Positions 16,011 to 26,043 of a DNA stretch of 64,000 bases are shown piece by piece. The stretch's first letter is position 1. Each line of letters starts with the position of its first letter. The notes beneath the pieces were generated by a model that made no database searches, was not told the origin of the DNA, and worked only from the letters and a program-made list of their open reading frames with translations. A program made the position numbers and the translations under genes. This DNA comes from Niveispirillum sp. SYP-B3756 (GTDB lineage Bacteria > Pseudomonadota > Alphaproteobacteria > Azospirillales > Azospirillaceae), in assembly GCF_009495745.1 (NCBI RefSeq), contig NZ_WIDQ01000001.1, positions 797,016-861,015 of the forward strand. The letters are read 5' to 3'.

Positions 16011-16897
16011 CATCCTCCCCGCAGCGTTGCGAGTGCTGTGGGGTAGCGGCGGGAGGCGGGAATGGTGCGGCTGTCGGAGAGGGTGAGGCTGTAGTCGCCG
16101 GAACCATCCGGCAGCAGCGCCCGTACATGGGCCGGGTTCACCAGCCAGGACCGGTGCGGCCGTACCAGGCCATGGGGCGACAGATCGGCCAGAAGCTGGG
16201 TCAGGGTGGCCCGCATCAGCAGGGCGCGGCCATCGGCCAGCAGAAATTCTGCATAATTGCCGGCCGACCGCACGGCCAGAATATCGGCCACCGACACCCG
16301 CCACAACCGCGCCCCGTCACGGATGTCAAATTGAGCTGGTGCTATAGGAGTGGGCATGTTTGTCGTGACCGGTGACGGCATTCCCGTATCATTTTCTGGC
16401 CTGACACGTCCCAAACCTGTCGCCACGAAGATCGCCGCGAGGACGATATAGGTGATGGCATCCTTGCGGAATTCATAGAGCATCACGTCAGGCGACAGGC
16501 GGAAATGGTAATTCAGGTCGAACAGCCAGGAACAAAGTTCCCGCAAACCCGCCATTCCCACCACATGCAGGGTGGAGAACAGCAGCAAGGCCGGCAGATG
16601 GGCCAGCGCCTGCCGGCCCCAGGGCGCTGACAGCGGTGCCCGCGCCAGTGCCAGGGCCGGCAGGATGCTGGTGGCCAGAATCATGATGCCGCTGCTGCCT
16701 TCCAGCATGGCGATGAACCACCAGGAAAGCGGCTTGCCGGCCCATTCCCCTTCCTGCACCGCCGTCATCACGTTGAAGCTGTTGGAGAGCAGGACCAGAA
16801 GGGCCAGCAGCAGATAGGGGCGGGGGCGGAACGGGTTGCCGCCCGTCCCCCAGCGGGTGCCGCCTGTCCCCGCCATCACCGCCGCAGTGCCCGCCAT
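16010..16897 (-). CDS. LytTR-type transcriptional regulator with membrane domain
   Basis: About 295 residues. The N-terminal half has four predicted membrane helices (YLLLALLVLLSNSFNVM; GIMILATSILPALALA; LPALLLFSTLHVVGM; ITYIVLAAIFVATGLG). The C-terminal 100 residues form a LytTR DNA-binding domain (RLWRVSVADILAVRSAGNYAEFLL...LVRPHRSWLVNPAHVRAL...LSDSRTIPASRRY). Such one-component regulators bind DNA from the membrane. The start is uncertain: an upstream ATG at 16993 would overlap the divergent acyltransferase by 25 bases, so the internal ATG was preferred. The divergent acyltransferase is the likely target; LytTR-acyltransferase pairs are common. Confidence 0.85.
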   Translation of the reverse strand: MAGTAAVMAGTGGTRWGTGGNPFRPRPYLLLALLVLLSNSFNVMTAVQEGEWAGKPLSWWFIAMLEGSSGIMILATSILPALALARAPLSAPWGRQALAHLPALLLFSTLHVVGMAGLRELCSWLFDLNYHFRLSPDVMLYEFRKDAITYIVLAAIFVATGLGRVRPENDTGMPSPVTTNMPTPIAPAQFDIRDGARLWRVSVADILAVRSAGNYAEFLLADGRALLMRATLTQLLADLSPHGLVRPHRSWLVNPAHVRALLPDGSGDYSLTLSDSRTIPASRRYPTALATLRGG

Positions 16898-16968
16898 CCC
16901 GTCAGCCTTGCCGGCGGGGGCGTTGCCGCGCCAGTCAGGGCCATCGGCAACCAAACCTGATCTCTGCG

Positions 16969-18150
16969 ATGACCATGGCAACCGCACCTTCACCCGCCCC
17001 CGTTCCTGATGGCACCCCCACCCGGCTGGATTTCCTGGATTGGGTCCGGGTGGGGGCCTTCGGTCTGTTGATCTTCTACCATATCGGCATGTTCTATGTG
17101 AGCTGGGACTGGCACGCCAAAAGCGACCATGCCAGCCCCTGGGCCGAGCCGCTGATGATGCTGTCCAGCCCCTGGCGCCTGACCCTGCTGTTTCTGGTCT
17201 CCGGCATCGCCACCCGCTTCATGGCCGACCGACTGCCGCCTGGAATTCTGGCCCGGTCACGTTTGATACGGCTGGGTATCCCGCTGCTGTTCGGGATGGC
17301 CGTGGTGGTGCCACCGCAATCCTATGTCGAGGTGGTGGAGAAGATCGCCTATCCCGGCAGCTATTGGCAGTTCTGGGGACAATATTTGAGTTTCTATCAG
17401 GGCTTCTGCCGGGATGGCGATTGCCTGACCCTACCCACCTGGAACCATCTCTGGTTCGTGGCCTATCTGCTGGTCTATACGCTGATCCTCAGCATGTCAT
17501 TAATGATTAACCGTGACTGGTCACGTTCAATATCGCTGTTCCGCTGGATGAATGGGGCGGGGCTGTTGGTTCTGCCCTGGCTGGTGCTGGCGGGGCTGCG
17601 TGTGGGGCTGGCACCCCATTTCCCGGTCACCCATGCGCTGATTGATGATTGGTACAACCATGCCCTGTCATTCTCGGCCTTTATGTTTGGCTTTGTCCTC
17701 GCCCGTCGGATGAAGGTCTGGGCGAATGCTGAACGGCTGCGCTGGGCCGCCCTGGTTCTTGGTTTGGCCGCCTATGCCGGGTTGCAGCTCTATTACACGG
17801 CCTATGCCGACAGCGAGCCACCGGAAGCGCTGCGCATCGCCATGCGCTGCACCTATGCCGCCCAGCAATGGGGCTTCATCCTGGCCATCCTGGGCTTTGC
17901 CCGGCGGCACCTGAACCACCGGCCACCGATTCTCCCTTATTTATCACGCGGGGTCTTCCCCTTTTACATCCTGCACCAGACGGTGATCGTCTGTGCCGGC
18001 CACGGCCTGAAAAAGCTGGGGCTTCCGGCGGGTTGGGAATTCGCGGCCCTGGTGGCGCTGACCCTGGCCGCCTGCCTGGGTGGCTATGAAATCATCCGCC
18101 ATGTGCCTGTGCTGCGCCCCCTATTCGGGCTGCCTTATGCAAAAGGTTAG
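16969..18150 (+). CDS. acyltransferase 3 family membrane protein
   Basis: This 393-residue protein has about ten membrane helices and starts with LDFLDWVRVGAFGLLIFYHIGMFY. This is the acyltransferase-3 opening, with the conserved His in YHI. A typical R-RLIRLGIPLLFG segment and a long periplasmic-type loop (WNHLWFVAYLLVYTLIL) follow. The sequence is closest in style to OpgC/MdoC-like and related proteins that move acyl groups onto extracellular sugars; the substrate is not deducible. It is divergent from the LytTR gene with overlapping or nearly overlapping 5' ends. Confidence 0.88.
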   Translation: MTMATAPSPAPVPDGTPTRLDFLDWVRVGAFGLLIFYHIGMFYVSWDWHAKSDHASPWAEPLMMLSSPWRLTLLFLVSGIATRFMADRLPPGILARSRLIRLGIPLLFGMAVVVPPQSYVEVVEKIAYPGSYWQFWGQYLSFYQGFCRDGDCLTLPTWNHLWFVAYLLVYTLILSMSLMINRDWSRSISLFRWMNGAGLLVLPWLVLAGLRVGLAPHFPVTHALIDDWYNHALSFSAFMFGFVLARRMKVWANAERLRWAALVLGLAAYAGLQLYYTAYADSEPPEALRIAMRCTYAAQQWGFILAILGFARRHLNHRPPILPYLSRGVFPFYILHQTVIVCAGHGLKKLGLPAGWEFAALVALTLAACLGGYEIIRHVPVLRPLFGLPYAKG

Positions 18151-18215
18151 GTTCGGCTAAGCAATTCTTTACGGATGCCGTTCCAGACTGTCCCCAGGAA
18201 GGCCGCGGGGCGGCG

Positions 18216-18782
18216 ATGGCGCGGGGTTTCATCTTGGGTTTGGCGGCAATGGTGCAGAGAACGGATACGGCCTTGGCCGACCTGCCGGACAGCCGGCTGC
18301 GCCAGCTCGTGGATTATTGGCGCGCGCGGCGGGGCGAGCGTATGGCCCCGCCGCGCGCTGCGTTGGACCCGGTGGATATTCCGGACCTTTTGCCATGGTT
18401 GGCAATTTTTGATGTAACCGATCACGGATTCCATACAAGATTAGCCGGAACCGGGCTGGAGGGTATCTGTGGCCGCACCCTCACCGGCCTTGTGCTGGAC
18501 CATGAATCCGCCCATCCGCTGGAACTGACCCTGTTTTCCTGGCTACGCCAGTCATGCGACCAGCGGGCGCCGATGCTGGTGCAGGCCACGCTGGCTGGCC
18601 CGCGCACCCGGTTGGTGCTGCAGGGCGTGATGCTGCCCTTGTCTGGCGATGGCGACCATATCGACAAGCTCATCTGCGGTTGCGTCGCCTTGGGCGGTCT
18701 GCCGCTTCCCGGTGCGGGGCGGCGGGTGGGCATGGCGCCGCCTACCCTGGTGGAATTCAGCGCCCACCGCCTGGAGGTTTGA
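18216..18782 (+). CDS. PAS domain protein (PAS_5 type)
   Basis: This 188-residue protein has the typical opening [55 protein letters not shown]. This is the PAS_5 (DUF1486) pattern, abundant in Rhodospirillales and almost absent elsewhere. No effector domain is attached. Such stand-alone PAS proteins are presumed sensors, but none of the family has a clear function. It lies between the acyltransferase and mutS in the same direction. Confidence 0.82.
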   Translation: MARGFILGLAAMVQRTDTALADLPDSRLRQLVDYWRARRGERMAPPRAALDPVDIPDLLPWLAIFDVTDHGFHTRLAGTGLEGICGRTLTGLVLDHESAHPLELTLFSWLRQSCDQRAPMLVQATLAGPRTRLVLQGVMLPLSGDGDHIDKLICGCVALGGLPLPGAGRRVGMAPPTLVEFSAHRLEV

Positions 18783-18849
18783 AGCGGGCCCGTCTGCGGT
18801 GCTAGGTTGGCGCCTTTCCGCCCCGGCATCCGACGGACCCAGACCCCAA

Positions 18850-21558
18850 GTGCGACAGACCAGCCAAGCCGCCCCCGCCGCCAGCCCCGTTTCCCCGATG
18901 ATGGTCCAGTATCTGGACATCAAGGGGCAGCATCCGGGTTCGCTGCTCTTCTATCGCATGGGCGATTTTTACGAACTGTTCTTTGACGATGCCGTGCAGG
19001 CATCGGCGGCGCTCGACATCACGCTCACCAAGCGCGGCCAACATCAGGGGGAGGAAATCCCCATGTGCGGCGTGCCAGTGCATTCCCATGAACAATATCT
19101 GCTGCGGCTGATCCGCCAGGGTTTCCGCGTCGCCATCTGTGAACAGACGGAAGACCCGGCAGAGGCGAAGAAGCGCGGCTCCAAATCCGTCGTCCGGCGG
19201 GAGGTGGTGCGCGTCGTCACCCCCGGCACCATCACCGAGGATGGCTTGCTGGATGCCCGGTCCAACAATTATCTGGCCGCCCTGGCCGAGGCCGGTGGCG
19301 AAGCCGGGCTGGCCTGGCTGGACCTGTCCACAGGGGAACTGACCCTGGCCCCGGTGGAACGCGCCGGGCTGGGGGCCGCCCTGGCAAGGCTGGCACCGGG
19401 GGAGGTGCTGCTGCCCGAACGGCTGTTCCAGGCGGACGAACTGGAACCCGTCTGGGCGGAATGGCGCAACCGGCTGACCATCCAGCCCAATGCACGGTTC
19501 GACAGTGAGAATGGCCGCCAGCGCCTGCTGTCGCTCTATGGCGTCGGCACGCTGGATGCGTTTGGCGCCTTCAGCCGGGCGGAGGTGGCCGCCGCCGGCG
19601 CCCTGGTCGATTATGTCGAACTGACCCAGAAGGGCCGGCTGCCGCGCTTTGACACGCCGCGTCGCCAGGGGGCGGGCCAGGTGCTGGAAATCGATCCCGC
19701 CACCCGCCGCAACCTGGAACTGACCCGCACCATGACCGGCGATCGGCGCGGCAGCCTGCTGGCTGCCATCGACCGAACCGTGACCGGTTCCGGTGCACGC
19801 CTGCTTTCTGCCCGGCTTTCAGCGCCGTTGACAGATCCGGCACGCATCGCCCGCCGGTTGGACATGGTGACGCTGCTGGTCGAACAATCGCATCTTCGCC
19901 TGGATATCCGCGCCGAACTGGGCCAGACACCCGATATGGAGCGTGCCCTGTCACGCCTGACGCTGGATCGTGGCAGCCCGCGCGATCTGGCCAATATCCG
20001 TGACGGTCTGGCCCGCGCCGTGGCCATCCGGGGGCGGCTGGCCTATGGCGATGCCGGGCCGCTGCCGGAAGGTCTGGCCCGCGTCGCCGATGGGCTGTTG
20101 GGGGGAACCGGGGCCGATCATGAAGCGCTGATCGACCTGCTGTCCCAGGCATTGGGGCCGGAACTGCCACTGCTGGCCCGCGACGGCGGTTTCATCGCGG
20201 CGGGATATTCCGCCCCGCTGGATGAATTGAAGGGGCTGCGCGACGACAGCCGCCGGCATATTGCCGGGCTGCAGGCGCAATATGCCGACCAGACGGGCAT
20301 CCAGTCCCTGAAGATTCGGCACAATAACGTGCTGGGCTATTATATCGAGGTCACGGCCACCCATGCCGACAAGCTGATGTCGGAAAAGCACCGGGCCGAT
20401 TTCATCCACCGCCAGACCATGGCGGGGGCGGTACGCTTCACCACCGTGGCCCTGTCGGAACTGGAACGCAAGGTGGCGGAGGCCGGTGATCGGGCGCTGG
20501 CGCTGGAACTGGAGCTGTTCGCCAAGCTGGTGGCCGAGGTGGTGGCCAAGGCCGATTTCATCGCCGCCACCGCCCGCGCGCTCGCCACGCTGGATGTGAC
20601 GGCAGCCCTGGCCGAGCTGGCGGTGGACCGAAACTGGTGTCGCCCGCACCTGACCGATGACCTGACCTTTGAGATCAGCGGCGGCCGGCATCCAGTGGTG
20701 GAAGAGGCGCTGGCCGAACAGGGCGGCGGGGCCTTTGTCGCCAATGATTGCGGCCTGTCGCCCGGCCAGCGCCTATGGCTGCTGACCGGTCCCAATATGG
20801 CCGGTAAATCCACCTTCCTGCGCCAGAATGCGCTGATCGCCGTGCTGGCGCAGATGGGGGCCTATGTGCCCGCTGCCAGCGCCCATATCGGCGTGGTGGA
20901 CAAGCTGTTCAGCCGTGTGGGGGCGGCGGACGATCTGGCGCGCGGCCGCTCCACCTTCATGGTGGAAATGGTGGAGACGGCCACCATCCTGAACCAGGCG
21001 ACCCGCCGATCGCTGGTGATTTTGGATGAGATCGGGCGCGGCACGGCCACCTTTGACGGGCTTTCCATCGCCTGGGCCTGTGTGGAACATCTGCATGAGG
21101 TGGCGCGCTGCCGGGGCCTGTTCGCCACCCATTATCACGAATTGACGGCGCTGGCCGCCAAGCTGGCCGAGCTTTCCTGCCACACGATGCGGATCAAGGA
21201 ATGGCGCGGCGAGGTGGTGTTCCTGCATGAGGTGGCGGCCGGTGCCGCCGACCGTTCCTATGGCATCCATGTCGCCCGGCTGGCCGGCCTGCCCCCGGCG
21301 GTGATCCAGCGGGCTGAACAGGTGCTGAAAATCCTGGAGAAGGGGGATCAGGCCAGTGCGGCGGCCCGGCTGGCTGATGATCTGCCATTGTTTGCCGCCC
21401 TCAACATGCGCCCCGCACCGGCCCCGGTGATCACTGCGGCCGAACCATCAAGGGTGGAAGAGGCCCTGCGCGCCGTGAACCCGGATGAACTGACACCGCG
21501 TCAGGCGCTGGAGGAACTTTACCGGCTGCGCGGGTTGCTGGGGGATGCCAAGGGGTGA
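18850..21558 (+). CDS. mutS: DNA mismatch repair protein MutS
   Basis: This 902-residue protein (with the GTG start) recognises mismatches and recruits MutL. The mismatch-reading FYE is in [10 protein letters not shown] near residue 40. The ATPase has Walker [10 protein letters not shown] (about residue 648), Walker [12 protein letters not shown] and the following THYHEL. A C-terminal tetramer-type helix ([16 protein letters not shown]) is present. GTG 18850 was chosen over ATG 18898 because other MutS proteins have about 12-15 residues before the P-M-M-x-Q-Y-L motif. A weak hairpin and a family A repeat follow. Confidence 0.97.
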   Translation: MRQTSQAAPAASPVSPMMVQYLDIKGQHPGSLLFYRMGDFYELFFDDAVQASAALDITLTKRGQHQGEEIPMCGVPVHSHEQYLLRLIRQGFRVAICEQTEDPAEAKKRGSKSVVRREVVRVVTPGTITEDGLLDARSNNYLAALAEAGGEAGLAWLDLSTGELTLAPVERAGLGAALARLAPGEVLLPERLFQADELEPVWAEWRNRLTIQPNARFDSENGRQRLLSLYGVGTLDAFGAFSRAEVAAAGALVDYVELTQKGRLPRFDTPRRQGAGQVLEIDPATRRNLELTRTMTGDRRGSLLAAIDRTVTGSGARLLSARLSAPLTDPARIARRLDMVTLLVEQSHLRLDIRAELGQTPDMERALSRLTLDRGSPRDLANIRDGLARAVAIRGRLAYGDAGPLPEGLARVADGLLGGTGADHEALIDLLSQALGPELPLLARDGGFIAAGYSAPLDELKGLRDDSRRHIAGLQAQYADQTGIQSLKIRHNNVLGYYIEVTATHADKLMSEKHRADFIHRQTMAGAVRFTTVALSELERKVAEAGDRALALELELFAKLVAEVVAKADFIAATARALATLDVTAALAELAVDRNWCRPHLTDDLTFEISGGRHPVVEEALAEQGGGAFVANDCGLSPGQRLWLLTGPNMAGKSTFLRQNALIAVLAQMGAYVPAASAHIGVVDKLFSRVGAADDLARGRSTFMVEMVETATILNQATRRSLVILDEIGRGTATFDGLSIAWACVEHLHEVARCRGLFATHYHELTALAAKLAELSCHTMRIKEWRGEVVFLHEVAAGAADRSYGIHVARLAGLPPAVIQRAEQVLKILEKGDQASAAARLADDLPLFAALNMRPAPAPVITAAEPSRVEEALRAVNPDELTPRQALEELYRLRGLLGDAKG

Positions 21559-21578
21559 GGCCCGGTTTCAGTGTTTGC

Positions 21579-21602
21579 TCGGAAAACGACTGTGTTTTCC
21601 GA
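21579..21602. terminator. hairpin after mutS
   Basis: A 9-bp perfect stem (TCGGAAAAC with its complement) encloses a 6-nt loop. There is no T run. Together with the family A repeat just downstream it separates mutS from the opposed DUF1194 gene. Confidence 0.5.
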
Positions 21603-21618
21603 TGCCTTGCGACCTCAC

Positions 21619-21693
21619 ACCGTCATTCCCGCGAAGGCGGGAATCCAAAATCCGCGCTGTCGTATGGATTCCCGCCTTCGCGGGAATGACGGT
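21619..21693. repeat. REP-like inverted repeat, family A, copy 2
   Basis: A 75-bp inverted repeat with the same arms and the same central spacer as the copy at 4832. Differences are confined to a few positions, including GCGAAGGC for GCGCAGGC in the inner hairpins, changed on both arms so that pairing is kept. Confidence 0.87.
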
Positions 21694-21733
21694 TAAATGA
21701 CTGTAAAATTGTAAGAAACTCATAGACGAACTC

Positions 21734-22432
21734 TCAGGCGATCTCCGTCACCAGCTTGCCCAGGAAAGAGGCGGCGAAGGATTCCAGCCTATCGGCGCTG
21801 CGCACAAAGGCACCGTGACCGGTAATGAGCTGGTCGGTATAATAATCCTCCAGCCAGTCATATTCATTGAGAATGGCCAGCGCATTGACGCCGACATTGG
21901 CCGCCGCCGCATAGCCGCGGGCCGAACGCGGATCGATGCCGGCATTGCTGAAACCGTTGGAAACGACATCCAGCGTGCGCTTGTCCGTTTCAAACGGAGC
22001 CTTGTCCAGCAGGGCCACGGCCTGCACCACCGCATCGCCCAATGCTGTGGAGCCGCCCATGGCGACACCGGGCACGGCATCAATGGCGGCGGCAAAATCG
22101 CTGCAATCCTGCGGGCTGTGCAGCCGACGCCAGGGCACCAGGGTGGTCAGCGTCTCCGGCCCGGCGAACTGGGCCAGCATCACCCCGATGGCGTGGTTGC
22201 GCCCATCGCCCACGGCACCGGCCACAGCCGGGTCACGAAAGGCGGTGGCATGGCCGCGCAACTGGAAATCCAGCAGGCGCGGATCAATGCTGGCGGAGGC
22301 ATCGACCGCCAGCATCAGCGCCACATCCACCCTTCCCAGGCTGCGATCCTGGGCACGGGCCGGCACTGCCAGCGACAGAGCCGCCGGGGCAAGCGCCAGG
22401 GAGGTCAAAAACGCGCGTCTTGTCGGGGCCAA
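21734..22432 (-). CDS. DUF1194 domain protein, exported, vWA-like
   Basis: About 232 residues. A TTG start gives MAPTRRAFLTSLALAPAALSLAVPARA, a signal peptide with twin Arg. A GGGGAA RBS lies 7 bases upstream, and no ATG is available before the signal. The mature part begins VDVALMLAVDASASIDP, a MIDAS-like D-x-S-x-S motif, and has GGSTALGDAVVQAVALL, as in von Willebrand A folds. DUF1194 proteins are periplasmic and of unknown function. The gene follows mutY by 17 bases and is probably co-transcribed with it. Confidence 0.83.
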   Translation of the reverse strand: MAPTRRAFLTSLALAPAALSLAVPARAQDRSLGRVDVALMLAVDASASIDPRLLDFQLRGHATAFRDPAVAGAVGDGRNHAIGVMLAQFAGPETLTTLVPWRRLHSPQDCSDFAAAIDAVPGVAMGGSTALGDAVVQAVALLDKAPFETDKRTLDVVSNGFSNAGIDPRSARGYAAAANVGVNALAILNEYDWLEDYYTDQLITGHGAFVRSADRLESFAASFLGKLVTEIA

Positions 22433-22449
22433 GATGGCTTCCCCTGGGG

Positions 22450-23580
22450 TCAGGCGCCGCCCTTGGCCAGGGCGTGGCGCAGAATTTTCCGCATCACGGT
22501 CGGTAATGCCTCTTCCCCCAGCGCATCGGGCGCGACCCAGCGCAAATCCGTTGCGGGCGGGCTGGTCTTGATGCGGCCGGCCATGACGGCAATCTCGAAC
22601 TCGAAATGGGTAAAAGTATGACGCACCAGACCGGGCAGCGGCTGCCATGCCACCCCCGCCACCGGAGCATGGGGCAGGGCCTGGGTATTTCCCGGCATGG
22701 GGGCAGCCTCCCACGGGGTCGATGGCACCTCCATCATGCCGCCCAGCAGCCCGCGTTCCTCCCGCCGGCGCAGGGCGATATGGCCTTGCGCGTCGCTCAG
22801 GACAAAGGCCACGGCCCGGCGCACCGGTTTGGCTTCCTTGGCCTGTTTGGCCGGCAGTTCGTCGGCAATGCCCAGGGCGCGGGCCTGGCACGGTTCCGCC
22901 CAGGGGCAGAGGATGCAGCGCGGCTTGCGCGGGGTGCAGATGGTGGCCCCCAGATCGAACAGGGCTTGGGTATAATCACCGGGCCGCCGGGCGGGCACCA
23001 GCGCGGCGGCATGGGCCTTCAGAATCGGCTTTGATCCCGGCAGCGGATCGGTAACGGCGTATAACCGCGCCATCACCCGTTCCACATTGCCATCCATGGC
23101 GGTGGCCGGCTGGTCAAAGGCGATGGCGCGGATGGCGGCGGCCGTATAGGCGCCGATGCCGGGCAGGGCCAATAGTGCCTCCTCCGCCATCGGGAAGTGC
23201 CCGCCATGCTCCGTCGCCACCACCTGGGCGCATTTATGCAGGTTGCGGGCGCGGGCATAATAGCCAAGCCCGGCCCAAGCGCGCAGCACATCATCCAGAT
23301 CGGCGGCGGCCAGATCGGTGACGCGGGGCCAGCGGGTCAGGAAATCCTGGAAATAGGGGCCGACCGTGGCCACCGTCGTCTGCTGCAGCATAATTTCTGA
23401 CAGCCAGACCCGGTACGGGTCCGCCACCTCCCCCGCCAGAAAGCGCCAGGGCAACACACGGCGGTGCCGGTCATACCAAGCCAGCAGCGGCGGCGGCAGG
23501 GCACCATCCCCACCTTGCCCCTGGTCAAGGGCCGCTGGCTTTGCTTTGATGGTGGCCTTGGGCTTGGATGCGACGACCAT
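22450..23580 (-). CDS. mutY: A/G-specific adenine glycosylase
   Basis: This 376-residue enzyme removes A opposite 8-oxoG. The N-terminal half has WLSEIMLQQTTVATV, the helix-hairpin-helix LPGIGAYTAAAI with the catalytic region ending in AMDGNVERVMARL, and the 4Fe-4S ligands in CTPRKPRCILCPWAEPC. The C-terminal NUDIX-like domain, which reads 8-oxoG, follows (RRAVAFVLSDAQGHIALRRREERGLLGGMMEVP). The annotated ATG overlaps the ATG of the divergent DciA-like gene by two bases. A slightly later start is possible. Confidence 0.96.
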   Translation of the reverse strand: MVVASKPKATIKAKPAALDQGQGGDGALPPPLLAWYDRHRRVLPWRFLAGEVADPYRVWLSEIMLQQTTVATVGPYFQDFLTRWPRVTDLAAADLDDVLRAWAGLGYYARARNLHKCAQVVATEHGGHFPMAEEALLALPGIGAYTAAAIRAIAFDQPATAMDGNVERVMARLYAVTDPLPGSKPILKAHAAALVPARRPGDYTQALFDLGATICTPRKPRCILCPWAEPCQARALGIADELPAKQAKEAKPVRRAVAFVLSDAQGHIALRRREERGLLGGMMEVPSTPWEAAPMPGNTQALPHAPVAGVAWQPLPGLVRHTFTHFEFEIAVMAGRIKTSPPATDLRWVAPDALGEEALPTVMRKILRHALAKGGA

Positions 23581-24061
23581 GAATCAAACCTACCGCAATG
23601 CACCGGTGCGGCTGGGCCGCACCTTGAAGGATGTGGCCGGCAAGGCGCTGGGCAAAAACGGGCTTGCCTTTGGCGCATTGCTGACCGATTGGCCCAGCAT
23701 CGTCGGTTCCCGTCTGGCGGACCAGACGTCACCGATGAAACTGGTCTTCCCGGCAGCGCAGCGGGAAAATGCCACCCTGCATCTGCGCGTCACCGGCCCC
23801 GCCGCCCTGCTGGTCCAGCATGAAGAACCGCTGATCATCGAAAAGATCAACGCCTTCATGGGCTGGCGGGCGGTGGCGCGGTTGAAACTGGTGCATGGGG
23901 GCCCGGTTCTCAAGACCAAAAGCTACAGTATCGCGCCGGTCCGCCGGCTTTCCCCGGTGGCGGAGGCCAAGCTGCATGACAGCACGGCAGCGGTGGAAGA
24001 CCCGGAATTGCGCGAGGCGCTGGAACGGCTGGGCAGGGCGCTGGGGGCGACGGGGGTTTGA
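23579..24061 (+). CDS. DUF721 / DciA-like protein
   Basis: This 160-residue protein has the DUF721 core (LPG-less version): LLTDWPSIVGSRLADQTSPMKLVFP, LHLRVTGPAALLVQHEEPLIIEKINAFMGW. DciA-type proteins load the replicative helicase in bacteria lacking DnaC/DnaI. The alphaproteobacterial DUF721 forms are related, but their role is less certain. Divergence from mutY is a conserved arrangement in the class. The ATG shares bases with the mutY start on the other strand, so one of the two starts may lie further inside. Confidence 0.82.
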   Translation: MNQTYRNAPVRLGRTLKDVAGKALGKNGLAFGALLTDWPSIVGSRLADQTSPMKLVFPAAQRENATLHLRVTGPAALLVQHEEPLIIEKINAFMGWRAVARLKLVHGGPVLKTKSYSIAPVRRLSPVAEAKLHDSTAAVEDPELREALERLGRALGATGV

Positions 24062-24165
24062 GGCTTGGTTCAATGTTTTAGGGGGAGTTGGGGGTGGGCG
24101 TTTCCACTGGCGCCGCCGTTTTTTGCGCCAAGTATTGGGGTTGACCGACGACATTGGCCATTTCA

Positions 24166-24256
24166 CCACCGTCGCCCCGGCGCAGGCCGGGGTCCAGGGG
24201 CCACGAGCGCTTTGCTCTACGAAACTGGACCCCGGCCTGCGCCGGGGCGACGGTGG
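24166..24256. repeat. REP-like inverted repeat, family B, copy 1
   Basis: Arms CACCGTCGCCCCGGCGCAGG and its complement flank a spacer with GAGCGCTTTGCTCTACGAAA. The spacer lies in the opposite orientation to copies 2 and 3. The copy is divergent (GCCCC for ACCCC in both arms), and pairing is preserved. Confidence 0.83.
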
Positions 24257-24347
24257 TAGAAGGTGGATGCTGATGGGGCCAGAACGGGTCAAGGGCAAGG
24301 AGGCGAGCCCCCACACTCTTGACCCAATGGTCAACCTTTCCCCACCC

Positions 24348-25946
24348 TTACGGCGTCAGTTCCAGATATTGCGACAGGTTAAAGTCCGTCGGGTTGGGCA
24401 CCCAGCCCTTCAGCTTGGGGCTCACCAACCGGCGGCGGGTATTATGGTGCAGGGTGATGATGCTGTTGCTTTCCAGGGCCAGCGTTTCGGCCTTGGCCAG
24501 CAGTTCGGCGCGCTTGACCGGGTCGGTCTGAATATTGGCTTCATCCAGCAGCTTGTCGAAATCCGCACTTTTATAGCCGGGCAGGTTCTGCTGTTCCACG
24601 TCGCTGCGGAACAATTGCAGGAAGGAATTGGCGTCCGGATAGTCACCGATCCAGGCGTAATAGAGCACATCCTTATAGGCCTTCTCATTGCCGATATTGG
24701 CAACGACGCGGAATTCCTGGTTGTTCAGGTTGGTCTGCACGCCCAGCTTCTGCTTCCACATGGCGGCCACGGCGACATTCACCTTGCGGGTATTGTCGCT
24801 GGTATAATGCAATATCTCCACTTCCGGCAGCACTTTGCCGCCGGGGCCGTAACCGGCTTCGGCAAACAGCTTTTTCGCCATGGCATCGCGTTCGGCCTGG
24901 GTCTGCCGGGTCCAGGGCAGGCGCGGCGGCTCATACCCGCCAACATTGCCGGGGGGCGTGAAGCTCCAGGCCGGCAATTCCCCGCCACCGATCACCTTTT
25001 GGGCAATCACCTCCCGGTCGATGGCCAGCGCCAGGGCGGCGCGCAGCTTGGGGTTTGATTTCCACGGCTCATGCGTCAGGTTGAACGAGAGGTAGTAGGT
25101 GGAATAGGTCGGGCCGGCGATATAGGCATCTTTCAGGTTTTCCTGCGCCCATTTGATCTGGGCATTGGGCAGGGTGGCCGTGCTGTCCAACTCGCCAGCG
25201 CGGAATTTCTTGAATTCCGTTTCCTGGTTATCGATGGGGTAGGAGAAGACGGTGTCGATCTTCACCTTGGCCGCATCGTAATAATAGGGGTTCTTCACTT
25301 CCTTGATATGGCTCTGCGGCACATTCTCGGCCAGCATATAGGCGCCATTGCTGACCAGATGGCCGGGGGCGGTAAAGCTCTCCCCGTACTTTTCCAGGCT
25401 GGCCCGGTTGAGTGGGAACAGGGCCACATGCTGCAATGATGCCAGGAAATAGCCGGTGGGCTTGGTCAGCGTCACCTTCAGCGTATGATCGTCCACCGCT
25501 TCCACGCCCAGGCTTTCCGGCGGCTTCTTGCCGCTGGTGATGTCCTGCCCATTCACCATGGGCCAGACGAAATAGGCATAGGGCGACGCCGTCTTCGGGT
25601 TGGCCAGCCGCCGCCAGGCATAGACGAAATCTGCCGCCGTCACCGGGCTGCCGTCTGACCATTTGGCATCGCTGCGCAGCTTGAACGTATAGACCTTGCC
25701 ATCGGGGCTCAGTTCATAGCTGGCGGCGACACCGTTGCGGCGCTGGCCCTTGGCGTCCAGGGAGAACAGCCCCTCGAACAGGTCATAGATGATGAAGGCG
25801 GCGGGTTGCAGCTCCGACTTGGTGGGGTCCAGCGTGTCGGGGGCGGCGGCGGTGCCACGGCGATAGATCATCTCAGCCGCCGCCGGCTGGGTCAGCAGGA
25901 TGCCGGCAAGGCCGACAGCGGCAAGGATTGTCCGTTTCATGGGCAT
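24348..25946 (-). CDS. peptide ABC transporter substrate-binding protein (OppA-like), copy 1
   Basis: This 532-residue exported binding protein has a Sec signal (MKRTILAAVGLAGILLTQPAAA) and the SBP_bac_5 opening EMIYRRGTAAAPDTLDPTKSEL. It then has GLFSLDAKGQ, AASYELSPDGKVYTFKLRSDAKWSDGSPVTAADFVYAWRRL and LAIDREVI. It binds oligopeptides in the periplasm for an Opp/Mpp-type permease. No permease or ATPase gene is nearby. It lies 97 bases downstream of a close paralogue with the same architecture, so the pair arose by tandem duplication. The start may be either of two nearby ATGs. Confidence 0.92.
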   Translation of the reverse strand: MPMKRTILAAVGLAGILLTQPAAAEMIYRRGTAAAPDTLDPTKSELQPAAFIIYDLFEGLFSLDAKGQRRNGVAASYELSPDGKVYTFKLRSDAKWSDGSPVTAADFVYAWRRLANPKTASPYAYFVWPMVNGQDITSGKKPPESLGVEAVDDHTLKVTLTKPTGYFLASLQHVALFPLNRASLEKYGESFTAPGHLVSNGAYMLAENVPQSHIKEVKNPYYYDAAKVKIDTVFSYPIDNQETEFKKFRAGELDSTATLPNAQIKWAQENLKDAYIAGPTYSTYYLSFNLTHEPWKSNPKLRAALALAIDREVIAQKVIGGGELPAWSFTPPGNVGGYEPPRLPWTRQTQAERDAMAKKLFAEAGYGPGGKVLPEVEILHYTSDNTRKVNVAVAAMWKQKLGVQTNLNNQEFRVVANIGNEKAYKDVLYYAWIGDYPDANSFLQLFRSDVEQQNLPGYKSADFDKLLDEANIQTDPVKRAELLAKAETLALESNSIITLHHNTRRRLVSPKLKGWVPNPTDFNLSQYLELTP

Positions 25947-26043
25947 GGATGGCTCGATACTTTCTGGGGACGGAGAGACAACTGCCACTGTCGTCTTGGG
26001 CCCCGGCTTGGCCGCCGGGGTCGATCTTGTCGGAAGGGCTGCT

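Noticed and set aside
13891..16128. Open frame of 745 codons antisense to htpG
   Set aside because: Its sequence is His/Gln/Gly-rich shadow typical of the complementary strand of high-GC genes; htpG on the other strand is unmistakable.
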